Shown: positions 1-9,381 of the stretch, piece by piece
Layout: the number at the start of each line of letters is the position of its first letter
How positions within the stretch are numbered: position 1 is the first letter of the stretch
NCBI GenBank assembly: GCA_017626595.1
Contig: JAGAIJ010000097.1
Coordinates: forward strand, 1 to 49,598
Length of the DNA: 49,598 bases
Source: Clostridia bacterium
GTDB taxonomy: Bacteria > Bacillota > Clostridia > Monoglobales > Monoglobaceae
Reading direction: 5' to 3'
The notes under the pieces: generated by a model
What the model was told of the DNA's origin: nothing
The model's input: the letters and a program-made list of their open reading frames with translations, nothing else
The model's database searches: none
Position numbers and translations under genes: made by a program

Positions 1-374
1 AGAAGCTTTACCTCAATCTTAGGATTATGATAATACTTCTTTTCAAAGTACTTATCCAGAATATGATATCTTATTTTTGCAAGGTTATTGAAAATTCTTG
101 TACCGAATACAATTACAGATGCAAAGCTCATATCTATACCTAAAATATTTCCTACAAAAGTGAGAGCAACAGCCAAAATCGCGTTAGTACTAAGACCTGT
201 TAAGAAAATTACAAGGTTAAATCTCTTTTCGTAATTTGCAAGAACCGCCCCGAAAACAGAGTCTAAAACCGCAATAATTGCAACTGCGATATACTGGAGA
301 GTCTGTGCATCTAAGTTATAGGGAACTAAAAGCCCCATAACAATACCGATTATTATAGCTATAATAATTATCAT
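1..374 (-). CDS. sbp: Small basic protein Sbp (DUF1290), 3' end beyond window
   Basis: Sbp is a small integral membrane protein found next to ftsA/ftsZ in Bacillota; its role is poorly defined. I read an open frame from an ATG at 374 to the left edge without a stop, 124 codons. It begins MIIIIAIIIGIVMGLLVPYN, has three hydrophobic segments (about residues 1-18, 25-42 and 54-76) and ends in the basic KIRYHILDKYFEKKYYH region typical of the family. The start overlaps the stop of the upstream DUF881 gene (ATGA), so translation is probably coupled. The usual length is near 120 residues, so only the last few residues should be missing. ftsA and ftsZ would be expected just outside the window (inference). 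Confidence 0.85.
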   Translation of the reverse strand, partial: MIIIIAIIIGIVMGLLVPYNLDAQTLQYIAVAIIAVLDSVFGAVLANYEKRFNLVIFLTGLSTNAILAVALTFVGNILGIDMSFASVIVFGTRIFNNLAKIRYHILDKYFEKKYYHNPKIEVKL

Positions 375-1102
375 TCTGTTTCTCCCTCCGGTTCAATCAT
401 TTTCGCATACTTAAAGGTCTGTGTTCCGTCAAATGCCTTTATTTCAATTGTACTTGCTTTCTTTATGGAAATATTTATTCCGTAAAAAGCACTCTGGTCA
501 ACAGCTCCGCCGTGCATCTTCATTGCAGAATCCAGAGTTTCGCTGTTACCGATTGCCTTTATAACAAAAGGTGACGAAAGCTTTATCCCGTTTATAGAAA
601 CAGTATTTCCCACGCATCTTACTTCAGATGTGGCAATTATTCTCTGGTCATTTACAGAGATAGCCTCTGCACCTGCGCCTCTTAATTCATTTATAAATGT
701 TAAGATATTGCTGTCGTGGACAATACCGTAGTTTGCATCATAATACTGTGCATTTGCAGTCGCATCAAGGATTCCGTCCTTTAATGTAATTATAATCCCA
801 GGGCCCTCAACAGCTGCAATTCCCGCAATCATTTCTGTTCTCATAAGGTCATCCTTCAAAAGCTCTGCATAACCGTCGTTGGAGGCAGCCTGCTCCCTGT
901 ACTTATTAAGCTGGGTCTGGAGTTCCTCATTCTTCTGAGACAGGGCTATATAATCGCTCTGGAGCTCTGCAACTCTTGAAGAGAGCTGTACCTTATATGC
1001 ATTATTCTTTCTTACCCCTTTAATCTGCCATGTTGTTCCGAACACCATGACAAAAACAAGTGTAGCTATCGCAATCTGAAATTTTACTTTTTTACTCATC
1101 AT
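371..1102 (-). CDS. DUF881 division-cluster membrane protein (YlxW/YlxX type)
   Basis: DUF881 proteins are membrane-anchored and sit between divIB/ftsQ and sbp in Bacillota division clusters; their biochemical role is not established. The 243-residue product has an N-terminal membrane segment (about 7-24), a coiled coil (about 38-75) and the family's conserved extracytoplasmic domain. That domain contains GPGIIITLKDG, the pattern of alternating strands and NGIKLSSPFVIKAIG. Two adjacent ATGs are possible starts, 1102 or 1099; the second is better spaced from the GGGGG purine run. It follows ftsQ by about 10 bases and overlaps sbp by four, so it belongs to the dcw operon. Confidence 0.85.
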   Translation of the reverse strand: MMSKKVKFQIAIATLVFVMVFGTTWQIKGVRKNNAYKVQLSSRVAELQSDYIALSQKNEELQTQLNKYREQAASNDGYAELLKDDLMRTEMIAGIAAVEGPGIIITLKDGILDATANAQYYDANYGIVHDSNILTFINELRGAGAEAISVNDQRIIATSEVRCVGNTVSINGIKLSSPFVIKAIGNSETLDSAMKMHGGAVDQSAFYGINISIKKASTIEIKAFDGTQTFKYAKMIEPEGETE

Positions 1103-1112
1103 ACATCCCCCG

Positions 1113-1892
1113 TCACTGATTTATGGCAGATACGTAGGTTTTCTCCCCACGCATATCTATTCTGACTTTTTCAGTTGTTCCAATATTTTCCGAAATTATC
1201 TTATGCAAAAAAACAACCTTATGTTCAATATCCTCATTTACGCCAAAGTCAATAAAAATCCTGTTTTCGATATCAATTTTAATGTTTGTAACATCTTCCA
1301 AATCAAGCTTTGTAACACCGCTCAGCATTTCCTTTTTCTCTAAAATGCTTACCAGTTCCAGAAGGTCATCAGCCTTCCCCTCTGACTTTGCAACAATATT
1401 ATCGCCAAGCTTAAGCTTGTCCACAGGCACTCCCACAACCTGTATCAGATTCTGTTTGTCCTCAGGTCTTTTGATTTCAAGGAGCTTCCCCTCAATATCC
1501 AGAACATAGAGCTTACTGTTTTCCTCAATTGCGAAAACAGGCACTGATTCAATGATACTTATCTCAAGCTTATTAGGGAATATTCTCTTTATCTTTGCTT
1601 CAGAAATATATGGAATCGTCTTTATTCTGTCCACAGCGTTGGACATATTTGTACTGAAAATATTTTTGCCGATATTAAGCTCTGCTTTTTTAAGAATATC
1701 AGCCTCTTTAACAATATTCTCTCCCACGCAGGAGATTGAAACAATATTAAACATCGGCGCTTTTAATATAACAAGAATACTTCCTATACAGAAAACCAAA
1801 AACAAAAGTACGCTCAGGCGTCTTTTTACTCTGTTTTTTCTTCTTCGCTTTTTAAGTTCAGCCTTGGAAATCACATTCTCTGTATGCTCCAT
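1113..1892 (-). CDS. ftsQ: Cell division protein FtsQ/DivIB
   Basis: FtsQ/DivIB is a bitopic divisome protein that works with FtsL and DivIC to activate septal peptidoglycan synthesis. The 259-residue product has a basic cytoplasmic N-terminus (KKRRRKNRVKRR), one membrane segment (about 27-45), then a POTRA domain (about 48-118, from FNIVSISCVGENIV to the IKRIFPNKLEISIIES motif) and a beta domain. The ATG follows AAGGTGGTGAG. It lies between murA and the DUF881 gene, the usual divIB position. Confidence 0.9.
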   Translation of the reverse strand: MEHTENVISKAELKKRRRKNRVKRRLSVLLFLVFCIGSILVILKAPMFNIVSISCVGENIVKEADILKKAELNIGKNIFSTNMSNAVDRIKTIPYISEAKIKRIFPNKLEISIIESVPVFAIEENSKLYVLDIEGKLLEIKRPEDKQNLIQVVGVPVDKLKLGDNIVAKSEGKADDLLELVSILEKKEMLSGVTKLDLEDVTNIKIDIENRIFIDFGVNEDIEHKVVFLHKIISENIGTTEKVRIDMRGEKTYVSAINQ

Positions 1893-1922
1893 ATTCTCAC
1901 CACCTTGTCCTATTCAGGCTGA

Positions 1923-3176
1923 TTAACTCAGCCTTTTTATATCTGCACCGATTTTTCGTAAAACCTTTTCAATATTTTCGTATCCTCGGTCAATAAATTC
2001 TGTTCCGTAAACCTTTGTTCTTCCCTCAGCAGAAAGTCCCGCAGCAATCAGCGCTGCTCCGCACCTTAAATCCGAAGCGTAAACCTCTGCGCCTTTAAGG
2101 CGTTTAACGCCTTTCACAACAGCATTTCCATCTCGGAAGTCGATGTCTGCACCCATTTTCTTAAGTTCATCACAATGGGAAAATCTGCTTGAAAACACGT
2201 TTTCACAGATTTCAGTTTCCCCCTCTGACGTGCTCATAAGAGCTGAAAAACAAGCCTGAGCATCTGTGGGAAAATCAGGGTAGGGCCCTGTTTCAATTTT
2301 CCCCAGAGCTTTTATTCCTCTATGAGAAATAAGTCTTATTCCGTAGCTGTCCCTGATTTCCGCCCCTGCTTTTTCAAGCAATTTAATGGGCTTTCTTATG
2401 TGCTCAGGCACAGCATTATCTATAATTACATCTCCGCCGCACATTGCCACTGATGTAAGATATGTAAGTGTGGCTATTCTGTCCGGCATTATATTATACT
2501 CCGTATTGTGAAGTTTTTCAACAGGTTTTATAATAATTTCTTCATTTCCTGCACCTTTTATTTTTGCACCTGCTGAATTTAAAAAATTCTGCAAATCCAA
2601 AATCTCCGGTTCCCTTGCAGGATTTTTAATTCTTATTTCATCTCCCTGACCAACCGCTAAAAATGTCATAATGTTTTCTGTCACTCCAACACTTGGGTAT
2701 TCAAGGGTAATCTCCCTCGGCGGAGCAGAAAAATTCTTAAAGAAAATTGAATTTTCCTCCTCGTAGGTTTCAGCTCCCAGAGCACGGAATGCATCAATAT
2801 GATAATTTATAGGTCTTGGGCCTAATTTACATCCTCCCGGATAGTAAATTCTTACACATTTATTTCTTGAAAGCAAAGGTCCCAAAAACATAATTGAGGA
2901 CCTCATTTTTGACATCAGTTCTTCAGGAATTGTATTTTCCAGATTCACGTCCGAATTTATATAAATATCATTCCCCTGTCTTTCGGTGTAACAGCCAAGG
3001 CTATTAAGGATTGAAACTGCAACCTCTGTATCCTTTAAATCGGGGCAGTTATGTAAAACTGTTTCGCCCTGAACAAGCATTGTTGCGGCTATAATAGGCA
3101 AACAGGAATTTTTTGCACCCTGAACAGAAAATCTCCCCTCAAGCTTATGACCGCCGATTATCTCAAATCTGTCCAC
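1923..3176 (-). CDS. murA: UDP-N-acetylglucosamine 1-carboxyvinyltransferase MurA
   Basis: MurA transfers enolpyruvate from phosphoenolpyruvate to UDP-GlcNAc, the first committed step of peptidoglycan precursor synthesis, in the cytoplasm. The 417-residue length is normal. The N-terminal VQGAKNSCLPI holds the conserved Lys22-Asn23 pair. The catalytic-loop cysteine, which is the fosfomycin target, is present as C116 in YYPGGCKLGPRP. The start is a GTG at 3176 preceded by GGAGGTGTG; no ATG start fits. Many Bacillota have murB at this place in the cluster, so murA after murG is a lineage-specific arrangement. Whether a second murA (murA2/murZ) exists elsewhere cannot be seen. Confidence 0.95.
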   Translation of the reverse strand: MDRFEIIGGHKLEGRFSVQGAKNSCLPIIAATMLVQGETVLHNCPDLKDTEVAVSILNSLGCYTERQGNDIYINSDVNLENTIPEELMSKMRSSIMFLGPLLSRNKCVRIYYPGGCKLGPRPINYHIDAFRALGAETYEEENSIFFKNFSAPPREITLEYPSVGVTENIMTFLAVGQGDEIRIKNPAREPEILDLQNFLNSAGAKIKGAGNEEIIIKPVEKLHNTEYNIMPDRIATLTYLTSVAMCGGDVIIDNAVPEHIRKPIKLLEKAGAEIRDSYGIRLISHRGIKALGKIETGPYPDFPTDAQACFSALMSTSEGETEICENVFSSRFSHCDELKKMGADIDFRDGNAVVKGVKRLKGAEVYASDLRCGAALIAAGLSAEGRTKVYGTEFIDRGYENIEKVLRKIGADIKRLS

Positions 3177-3237
3177 CTTATCACACCTCCGAAAATCAAT
3201 TGCATTTTATATTATGCAAAAGTTTCCGACTGTGTGA

Positions 3238-4344
3238 TTATTTTATAATCTCCATAATCAACTTACGCATTTTCTCTGTGGCGTCCGTTATTCCAAGGGA
3301 TAATGCTCCCTTTTTCATTGTTTCAAGTTTTTCCTTATCAGATAAAATTTCATCAACTGTTTTTGTAAGCAATTCTCCTGTGAGAACATCTTCAGTTATA
3401 ACCACTGCACCGCCTGACTTTTCCACAGCTCTTGCGTTATGCTCCTGATGATTTCCCGCAACGTTTGGTGACGGAATTAAAATTGCAGGCTTACCCAGAG
3501 CTGTCATTTCACTTACAGAGCTGCCCGACCTTGCAATAATCAAATCACAGGCGTTAAGCGCCTTATCCATATCGTAGATATATTCTGAAACTGAAAGTTC
3601 TTTGTAATCCTCAGTTTCAATACCGTGTTCATGGAAATGCTCCATAACTGTATGGTACTGATTATTTCTGCCTGTGGACATTAAAATAGTATATTTCTTT
3701 TCCTTTGCAACCTCTGAAATCCAATGCACAATACACTGATTAAAATAGGTTGCACCAAGACTTCCGCCAAATACTAAAATAACCGGTTTGTCTCCAACGC
3801 CAAGCTTTTCTCTTGCAGATTCATAGCTTTCCTTAAAGATTTCAGGTCTTATAGGGTTTCCCACTACCTCTACACGCTTTGGATTTTTAAGAAATTTTTC
3901 AGCCTCTTTCATTCCAAGGGCAACAATATCCACCTTATCAGAAAGCATACGGACAGTAACTCCCGGGAAGGCGTTGGATTCGTGTACCATTGTAGGAATT
4001 TTAAGAAGATATGCAGCCAAAAGCACAGGGCCTGTCACATAGCCCCCTGTTCCAACAACCACATCAGGTCTGAATTTCTTTATTATTTTAATTGATTTTA
4101 AAATTGCACCGCCAAGGTCAAAAACATTCTTTACATTCTTAAGAGAAAGCTTTCTCTTAAAGCCACGGACATTTACAAACTCAATATTGTATCCGCTTTT
4201 AGTCACAAGGGTAGTTTCCATACCGTTTTTTGTTCCTACAAAAAGAACCTGTGTGCCCTTTTCTTTTTCCCTTATGTGATTTGCGATTGCTAAAGCAGGG
4301 TTAATATGTCCCGCCGTACCCCCTGCTGCAAACAGAATTTTCAT
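3238..4344 (-). CDS. murG: Undecaprenyldiphospho-muramoylpentapeptide GlcNAc transferase MurG
   Basis: MurG converts lipid I to lipid II by adding GlcNAc from UDP-GlcNAc on the inner membrane face. From the ATG at 4344 the protein has 368 residues. It starts MKILFAAGGTAGHINPALA, the glycine-rich acceptor loop of GT28, and carries the C-terminal donor-binding features FGGSLGA and the AGNHQEHNA segment. The frame is open 14 codons further upstream, but 4344 is preferred: GGGGAG sits at the right distance and family members begin at MKIL. The start lies 4 bases after the ftsW stop. Confidence 0.95.
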   Translation of the reverse strand: MKILFAAGGTAGHINPALAIANHIREKEKGTQVLFVGTKNGMETTLVTKSGYNIEFVNVRGFKRKLSLKNVKNVFDLGGAILKSIKIIKKFRPDVVVGTGGYVTGPVLLAAYLLKIPTMVHESNAFPGVTVRMLSDKVDIVALGMKEAEKFLKNPKRVEVVGNPIRPEIFKESYESAREKLGVGDKPVILVFGGSLGATYFNQCIVHWISEVAKEKKYTILMSTGRNNQYHTVMEHFHEHGIETEDYKELSVSEYIYDMDKALNACDLIIARSGSSVSEMTALGKPAILIPSPNVAGNHQEHNARAVEKSGGAVVITEDVLTGELLTKTVDEILSDKEKLETMKKGALSLGITDATEKMRKLIMEIIK

Positions 4345-4348
4345 AAAA

Positions 4349-5488
4349 TCACTCCCCGGATTTATTCCGTGATTGCCGTGCCACATTAAGCACTATGCCC
4401 ATCGTTCCCATTGTAATAGCTAAAGATGTTCCGCCGTAGCTAAAGAACGGAAGTGGCATTCCCGTACAAGGCATTGAGGCTGTTACAACTGCTATATTTA
4501 TTATTACCTGAACGGCAATAAGTGCCATAATTCCTACAACAAGAAGACTGCCGAACATATCAGGGGCATTAAATGCAATTTTAATTCCTCTTATAATTAA
4601 AAGTGAAAATAAAACCATTACAAGAAGTCCCCCGAAAAGTCCAAGCTCTTCGGCTATGATTGAAAAAATAAAATCGTTCTGAGGTTCAGGAATATTAAGA
4701 TATTTCTGTCGGCTTTTTCCCGGGCCAACTCCTAAAATTCCCCCTGAACCTATTGCATAAAGGGACTGTACAACCTGCCAGCCGTCGCCCTGTATATCCT
4801 TAAATGGGTCAAGGAATGAGAAAACTCTTTCACGGCTGTATTCAGACGACATTACAACAATAAACAGAACTCCAGCAATCACAAGTCCCGCAGGCAAAAT
4901 CTTCTTTATATCTGCACCGCCCACAAAAAGCATAATTGCAGCAACCATTACAATTACAATCGCACAACTTTTATGCGGCTCAAGTATTACAATTCCCGCC
5001 ACAACACAGGCACAGATAAAATAAGTTGCAACATACTTCATCTTCTTAATCCTGTCAGGGTGTGCAGAGATTGCATTCGCAAGGAAAATTATAATCATAA
5101 TCTTTGCAAATTCATCTGCCTGAAAGGAAATAGGCCCGATTTTTATCCATCTTCTTGCACCGTTAAATACCTGCCCAATCCCCGGGATAAGTACAATAAT
5201 TATAAGCGCCATAGCACCAATTACAATTTTCATAATGTGCTTTTTGTATAACCTGTAGTCAATCATGGACACGGCAAACATAAGGGCTGAACCAATTATA
5301 GCCCACAAAAGCTGACGGTTAAAGAAGTAGAAGCTGTTGTTATGATATGTAAATGCAGATGGACTGCTTGCGCTTAAAACCATAATAAGTCCGAAAGTTA
5401 AAAGTGTATATACAAGGGCCAGAAACTGCAAATCTGTCTCTTTAATTTTCCCCACTATTCTCTTTGTATTCAGTTTTCTCTTTGACAT
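4349..5488 (-). CDS. ftsW: SEDS peptidoglycan polymerase FtsW (SpoVE-like)
   Basis: FtsW is the septal glycan-strand polymerase of the SEDS family and works with the class B PBP encoded upstream. The 379-residue product has about ten membrane segments. It carries the SEDS signatures PEPQNDFIFSIIAEE, containing the catalytic aspartate region, and PLPFFSYGG near the C-terminus. The ATG follows a GGGGGGAG ribosome site. Its place between mraY and murG is the spoVE/ftsW place. A dedicated sporulation paralogue cannot be told apart from the vegetative one by sequence reading. It follows mraY by 24 bases with no room for murD. Confidence 0.93.
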   Translation of the reverse strand: MSKRKLNTKRIVGKIKETDLQFLALVYTLLTFGLIMVLSASSPSAFTYHNNSFYFFNRQLLWAIIGSALMFAVSMIDYRLYKKHIMKIVIGAMALIIIVLIPGIGQVFNGARRWIKIGPISFQADEFAKIMIIIFLANAISAHPDRIKKMKYVATYFICACVVAGIVILEPHKSCAIVIVMVAAIMLFVGGADIKKILPAGLVIAGVLFIVVMSSEYSRERVFSFLDPFKDIQGDGWQVVQSLYAIGSGGILGVGPGKSRQKYLNIPEPQNDFIFSIIAEELGLFGGLLVMVLFSLLIIRGIKIAFNAPDMFGSLLVVGIMALIAVQVIINIAVVTASMPCTGMPLPFFSYGGTSLAITMGTMGIVLNVARQSRNKSGE

Positions 5489-5512
5489 AAATACTCCCCC
5501 CTAAAGAATATT

Positions 5513-6490
5513 TTATGAAAGATATCCAAGTAAGCAAACTATGGCTGTTGCAAGTGAAAATACTGCAACAATTCTTCTCTCTCCCCATCCGCACATTTCA
5601 AAATGATGATGAATAGGGCTCATTTTAAATACTCTTTTTCCTGTAAGCTTAAAGGAGCCTACCTGAATTATAACTGATAAGGATTCGCATACATAAACAA
5701 ATCCGATTATTAAAAGTGTAATGGGCATTCTCATATAGATTGCCATAACTGACACAGCTCCCCCTAAAAACAAGGAGCCTGTGTCCCCCATAAATACTTT
5801 CGCAGGGTGGGCATTATAAAGGAGAAATCCTAAAAGTCCGCCTGCTAAAAGGGATGCAAAAACAGCTACAACCCCTGAATCAACACGTCTTGCAATTAAC
5901 ATGTAACAGATTGAAACAATAACAGTTATACTTGTTGCAAGTCCGTCAAGGCCGTCAGTTAAATTCACGCTGTTTACTGTGGCAAGCATTACAATAATTA
6001 TAAATGGAATATAAAACCATCCAATATTTACAGAAAGTCCCTTTGCAAAAGGAACAATTATGCTTGTATCAACAAATCCGCCTGCTACAAGCCACACAGA
6101 AATTAAAAGTGAAACTATAATCTGCAGTGAAAATTTTTGTGCCGCTTTAAGACCTAAATTTCTTTTAAGAATTACCTTAATATAATCATCTAAAAAGCCG
6201 ACTGCACCAAAGCCTAAAGCTCCAACAAGCAAAATAAATATGTCAGCTTTAATTACAATTCCCATAAGAGGCAGAACAAAATATGCAAAAAGTACACCTA
6301 AAACCATTGCAATTATAAAGATAAATCCACCCATTGTAGGTGTGCCTGATTTACTTTTATGCCATGCAGGTCCTTCCTCGCGGATTTCCTGACCGAACTT
6401 TAACTGATGCAGGAACGGAATTACAAAAATTCCCGCCACAGTTGCAATTACAAACGTCAAAGACATCATTCCAAGTGAAAGCACTATCAT
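5513..6490 (-). CDS. mraY: Phospho-MurNAc-pentapeptide translocase MraY
   Basis: MraY transfers phospho-MurNAc-pentapeptide to undecaprenyl phosphate to form lipid I. The 325-residue integral membrane protein shows the family's invariant features: KSGTPTMGG, the Asp pair D101-D102 in GFLDDYIKV, NLTDGLDGLA, FMGDTGS and the histidine motif SPIHHHFE. It overlaps the murF stop by one base (TAATG). In most relatives murD follows; here ftsW follows directly. Confidence 0.96.
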   Translation of the reverse strand: MIVLSLGMMSLTFVIATVAGIFVIPFLHQLKFGQEIREEGPAWHKSKSGTPTMGGFIFIIAMVLGVLFAYFVLPLMGIVIKADIFILLVGALGFGAVGFLDDYIKVILKRNLGLKAAQKFSLQIIVSLLISVWLVAGGFVDTSIIVPFAKGLSVNIGWFYIPFIIIVMLATVNSVNLTDGLDGLATSITVIVSICYMLIARRVDSGVVAVFASLLAGGLLGFLLYNAHPAKVFMGDTGSLFLGGAVSVMAIYMRMPITLLIIGFVYVCESLSVIIQVGSFKLTGKRVFKMSPIHHHFEMCGWGERRIVAVFSLATAIVCLLGYLS

Positions 6491-7884
6491 TATTCTTCCT
6501 CCCCATTTTCTCCTGTAATAAAATCTGCAATTTCCTCTAAATGCATTCCATGAGATGCCTTTAAAAGAATTATATCGTCTGTTTTAAGAAGTAACAAAAT
6601 TTCCTTTTTAGCTTCTTCATTATTCTTAAAGCTTATAGTTTTAACTCCGCCCTGTCTTGCTTCTTCTGCAATTAAAAGAGCATTTTCTCCAATTGTGATA
6701 AGACAGTCAACGCCGTATTCACACACCAGCCTTCCTACGGAGCGATGGGCTTCAGGAGAAAATTCTCCAAGCTCAAGCATATCACCGAGGATTGCAACTC
6801 TTCTGTGCTGAATTTTATCGTCAGAGCGTGTAGCCGAAAGCACGTCAAGTCCCGATTTCATTGATGTAGGACTTGCGTTATAGCAATCCTTAATAACTGT
6901 ATAGCCGTTTTTATCAATAATTTTCTGTCTTAACCCGAGAGGTATAAACTGCTCAACACCTTTACGGATTTTCTCTATGCTCATACCGTAGCGGTAGCCT
7001 GTTAAAATTCCTGCAAGGGCATTATAAACATGGTGGATACCTGCAACAGATATTGAGAATTTATATTCTGTGCCGTCAATTTCAGCTGTAAAGTCTGTGC
7101 CGTCGGAATATTTCTTTATATTTTTTGCTATAATATCGCACTTTTCGTTTTCAATTCCAAAATAAAGAGTTTCAAAAGGCAATTCGCCCTTTAATCCCCA
7201 AAGCATTTCGTCGTCGCCGTTTAAGATAACTGCTCCGCCCTCAACCATACTCTCAAGAATTTCAAGCTTTGCTCTCATAATGTTTTCCATTGAGCCAAGA
7301 TTTTCAATATGACAACAGCTTATATTTGTAATTATAGCTGTTTCAGGCTTTGCAATTTTAGAAAGTCGGGAAATTTCACCTTTATGGTTCATTCCCATTT
7401 CCAAAACTGCAATATCATGCTCCTTTGAAAGACCGAAAACTGTAAGAGGGAGACCGATTTCGTTATTGAAATTCTGCTGTGTTTTAAGAGCATTAAACTC
7501 CTGTGCCAGAACAGAATAAATCATATCCTTTGTGCTTGTTTTTCCAACACTTCCTGTTATCGCAACCACAGGAATATCAAATTTTCCGCGGTATAATTCT
7601 GCCACATCACGAAGCGCTTTAAAGGTATCTTCAACTTCAATGCGGGGAACATTTATACCCTTTTCCCCTTTATTTACAATACAGCAAACTGCGCCGTTTT
7701 CCATGGCTGAATAAACATAGTTATGACCGTCATTCTTCTCACCCTTTAATGCAACGAAAACAAAGCCCTCCTTAACCTCACGGTTATCGCGGACTATGTC
7801 AACCACTTTTATTTCAGGGTCAGCGTCAATTATTTCTCCTGAAATGAAATCTGCAATCTCTTTTAGAGTAAGAATTTTTTCCAT
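6490..7884 (-). CDS. murF: UDP-MurNAc-tripeptide:D-Ala-D-Ala ligase MurF
   Basis: MurF adds D-Ala-D-Ala to the UDP-MurNAc-tripeptide using ATP. The 464-residue product has the Mur ligase layout. The N-terminal uridine-binding domain has the DNREVKEGFVFVALKGEK region. The ATP loop is ITGSVGKTSTKD (residues 109-120), where the Ser-Val in place of Thr-Asn and the following TSTKD are MurF-like. The central ALAG segment and the C-terminal GDMLELGEFSPEAHR motif are typical of MurF. It lies 11 bases after murE. Confidence 0.94.
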   Translation of the reverse strand: MEKILTLKEIADFISGEIIDADPEIKVVDIVRDNREVKEGFVFVALKGEKNDGHNYVYSAMENGAVCCIVNKGEKGINVPRIEVEDTFKALRDVAELYRGKFDIPVVAITGSVGKTSTKDMIYSVLAQEFNALKTQQNFNNEIGLPLTVFGLSKEHDIAVLEMGMNHKGEISRLSKIAKPETAIITNISCCHIENLGSMENIMRAKLEILESMVEGGAVILNGDDEMLWGLKGELPFETLYFGIENEKCDIIAKNIKKYSDGTDFTAEIDGTEYKFSISVAGIHHVYNALAGILTGYRYGMSIEKIRKGVEQFIPLGLRQKIIDKNGYTVIKDCYNASPTSMKSGLDVLSATRSDDKIQHRRVAILGDMLELGEFSPEAHRSVGRLVCEYGVDCLITIGENALLIAEEARQGGVKTISFKNNEEAKKEILLLLKTDDIILLKASHGMHLEEIADFITGENGEEE

Positions 7885-7895
7885 AACTTATGTCC

Positions 7896-9344
7896 TCACT
7901 TTTCAGAAAAATCAATAAGCTTTGAAACTATTTCCCTTTCGTCAAAGGTTATAGTTCTGTCTTTTAAAATCTGGTAGGTTTCATGGCCCTTACCTGCGAG
8001 AAGAACAATATCGTCCTTTTCTGCCATATCAAGCGCATAGCTGATAGCCTCGAACCTGTTTTCAATTACAACATATTCACAGCCTGTTTCGTCTATTCCG
8101 GGGAGAATATCCTTTATAATTTCCCCCGGTTCTTCAGTTCTCGGATTATCAGAGGTTACAATACAGAAATCTGAAAGTTCCCCTGCAACCTTACCCATAA
8201 GAGGTCTCTTTGTCCTGTCTCTGTCTCCGCCACAGCCGAAAAGGGTAATAATTCTTCCCTTTGCAAAGCCACGGATTGCATTTATAATATTTAAAATTCC
8301 GTCAGGAGTATGTGCATAGTCGATAATTACAGTATAGTCTGTGTCTGTTGGCACAACCTCAATTCTGCCCTTTACGCCCTTTGCCTCGGATAAACCCTTT
8401 GCAATATCAGAAAGGCTTAAACCTAAAGATAAACAGATTCCGATGGCTGTCAGGGCGTTATAAACTGAAAATTCACCAGGGATAGGGAGAGTAATTTTCT
8501 CTGTTTCTCCCTTGAAGTTTGCGTCAAATTCAATACCCTTTGATGTATAAACTATATTTTCAGCCTTAAGGTCAGCCTCATTTTCTTTACCATAGGTTAT
8601 ATATCCGCAGTCTGCATTTTTCTTAAGATAATCTGCAGACTCAATATCGTTATTTATTACACCCTTTTCGCAAATCTTAAAGAGCTTTGACTTTGCCTCA
8701 AGATAATTTTCCATTGTCTTATGGAAATCAAGGTGGTCCTGTGTAATATTTGTGAAGGCTCCAACCTCATATTCACAGGCTGTAACTCTGTCAAGAGCAA
8801 GGGAATGGGAGGAAACCTCCATTACAACAAAGTCTGCCCCTTCTTCTGCAAATTGGTTAAAAAGCTGCATAAGCTCAATAAAATCAGGGGTGGTTCTCTC
8901 CGCAGGGATAACCTTATTTCCGATTAAGTTCTGGTTTGTGCCGATTAAACCTACCTTATAACCCTTATCTTCAAGAATTGACTTTACAAGATAAGTAGTT
9001 GTAGTTTTTCCGTTTGTACCTGTTACGCCGATAAGACGGAACTTCCTGAAAGGATAGTCATAAAACTTTGCAGTCATCATACCTGCTGCCGCTCTTGTAT
9101 CCTTAACCACAACTGTTGAGGCGTCAATCCCCTCAATAAAGTGCTCAGCTAAAATTGCCACAGCCCCTGCATCAATTGCGTTACGGGCAAAGCTATGCCC
9201 GTCAGTTGTAAATCCCTTTATACAAACAAAAAGGTAGCCGGGTTTAACCTCCTTTGAGTTAAAGGTTATTCCCGAAATGTTCATATCAGTCACGCCTTTT
9301 ATGTCAAGGACATCTATATTTTCAAGTAATTCGGATAACTTCAT
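7896..9344 (-). CDS. murE: UDP-MurNAc-L-Ala-D-Glu:meso-DAP ligase MurE
   Basis: MurE adds the third residue of the stem peptide. From the ATG at 9344, preceded by AAGGAAGGG, the protein has 482 residues. It contains GVTGTNGKTTTTYL (106-119) for ATP, the HLDFHKTMENYLEAKSKLF region with the carbamylated lysine, and DNPR at 399-402. The DNPR motif marks enzymes that add meso-diaminopimelate rather than lysine (family knowledge). The open frame extends 21 codons further upstream through an intercistronic hairpin; that extension is unlikely to be translated. Confidence 0.95.
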   Translation of the reverse strand: MKLSELLENIDVLDIKGVTDMNISGITFNSKEVKPGYLFVCIKGFTTDGHSFARNAIDAGAVAILAEHFIEGIDASTVVVKDTRAAAGMMTAKFYDYPFRKFRLIGVTGTNGKTTTTYLVKSILEDKGYKVGLIGTNQNLIGNKVIPAERTTPDFIELMQLFNQFAEEGADFVVMEVSSHSLALDRVTACEYEVGAFTNITQDHLDFHKTMENYLEAKSKLFKICEKGVINNDIESADYLKKNADCGYITYGKENEADLKAENIVYTSKGIEFDANFKGETEKITLPIPGEFSVYNALTAIGICLSLGLSLSDIAKGLSEAKGVKGRIEVVPTDTDYTVIIDYAHTPDGILNIINAIRGFAKGRIITLFGCGGDRDRTKRPLMGKVAGELSDFCIVTSDNPRTEEPGEIIKDILPGIDETGCEYVVIENRFEAISYALDMAEKDDIVLLAGKGHETYQILKDRTITFDEREIVSKLIDFSEK

Positions 9345-9381
9345 TTTTATTCCCTTCCTTTTAACTTTATATACGGAAATC

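Noticed and set aside
4345-4386. 14-codon upstream extension of murG
   Set aside because: It runs through the end of ftsW; the inner ATG at 4344 has the ribosome site and matches family N-termini.
6490-7884. Possibility that this Mur ligase is murD, explaining the missing gene
   Set aside because: ITGSVGKTSTKD and GDMLELGEFSPEAHR are MurF features, and it follows murE in the usual murE-murF order.
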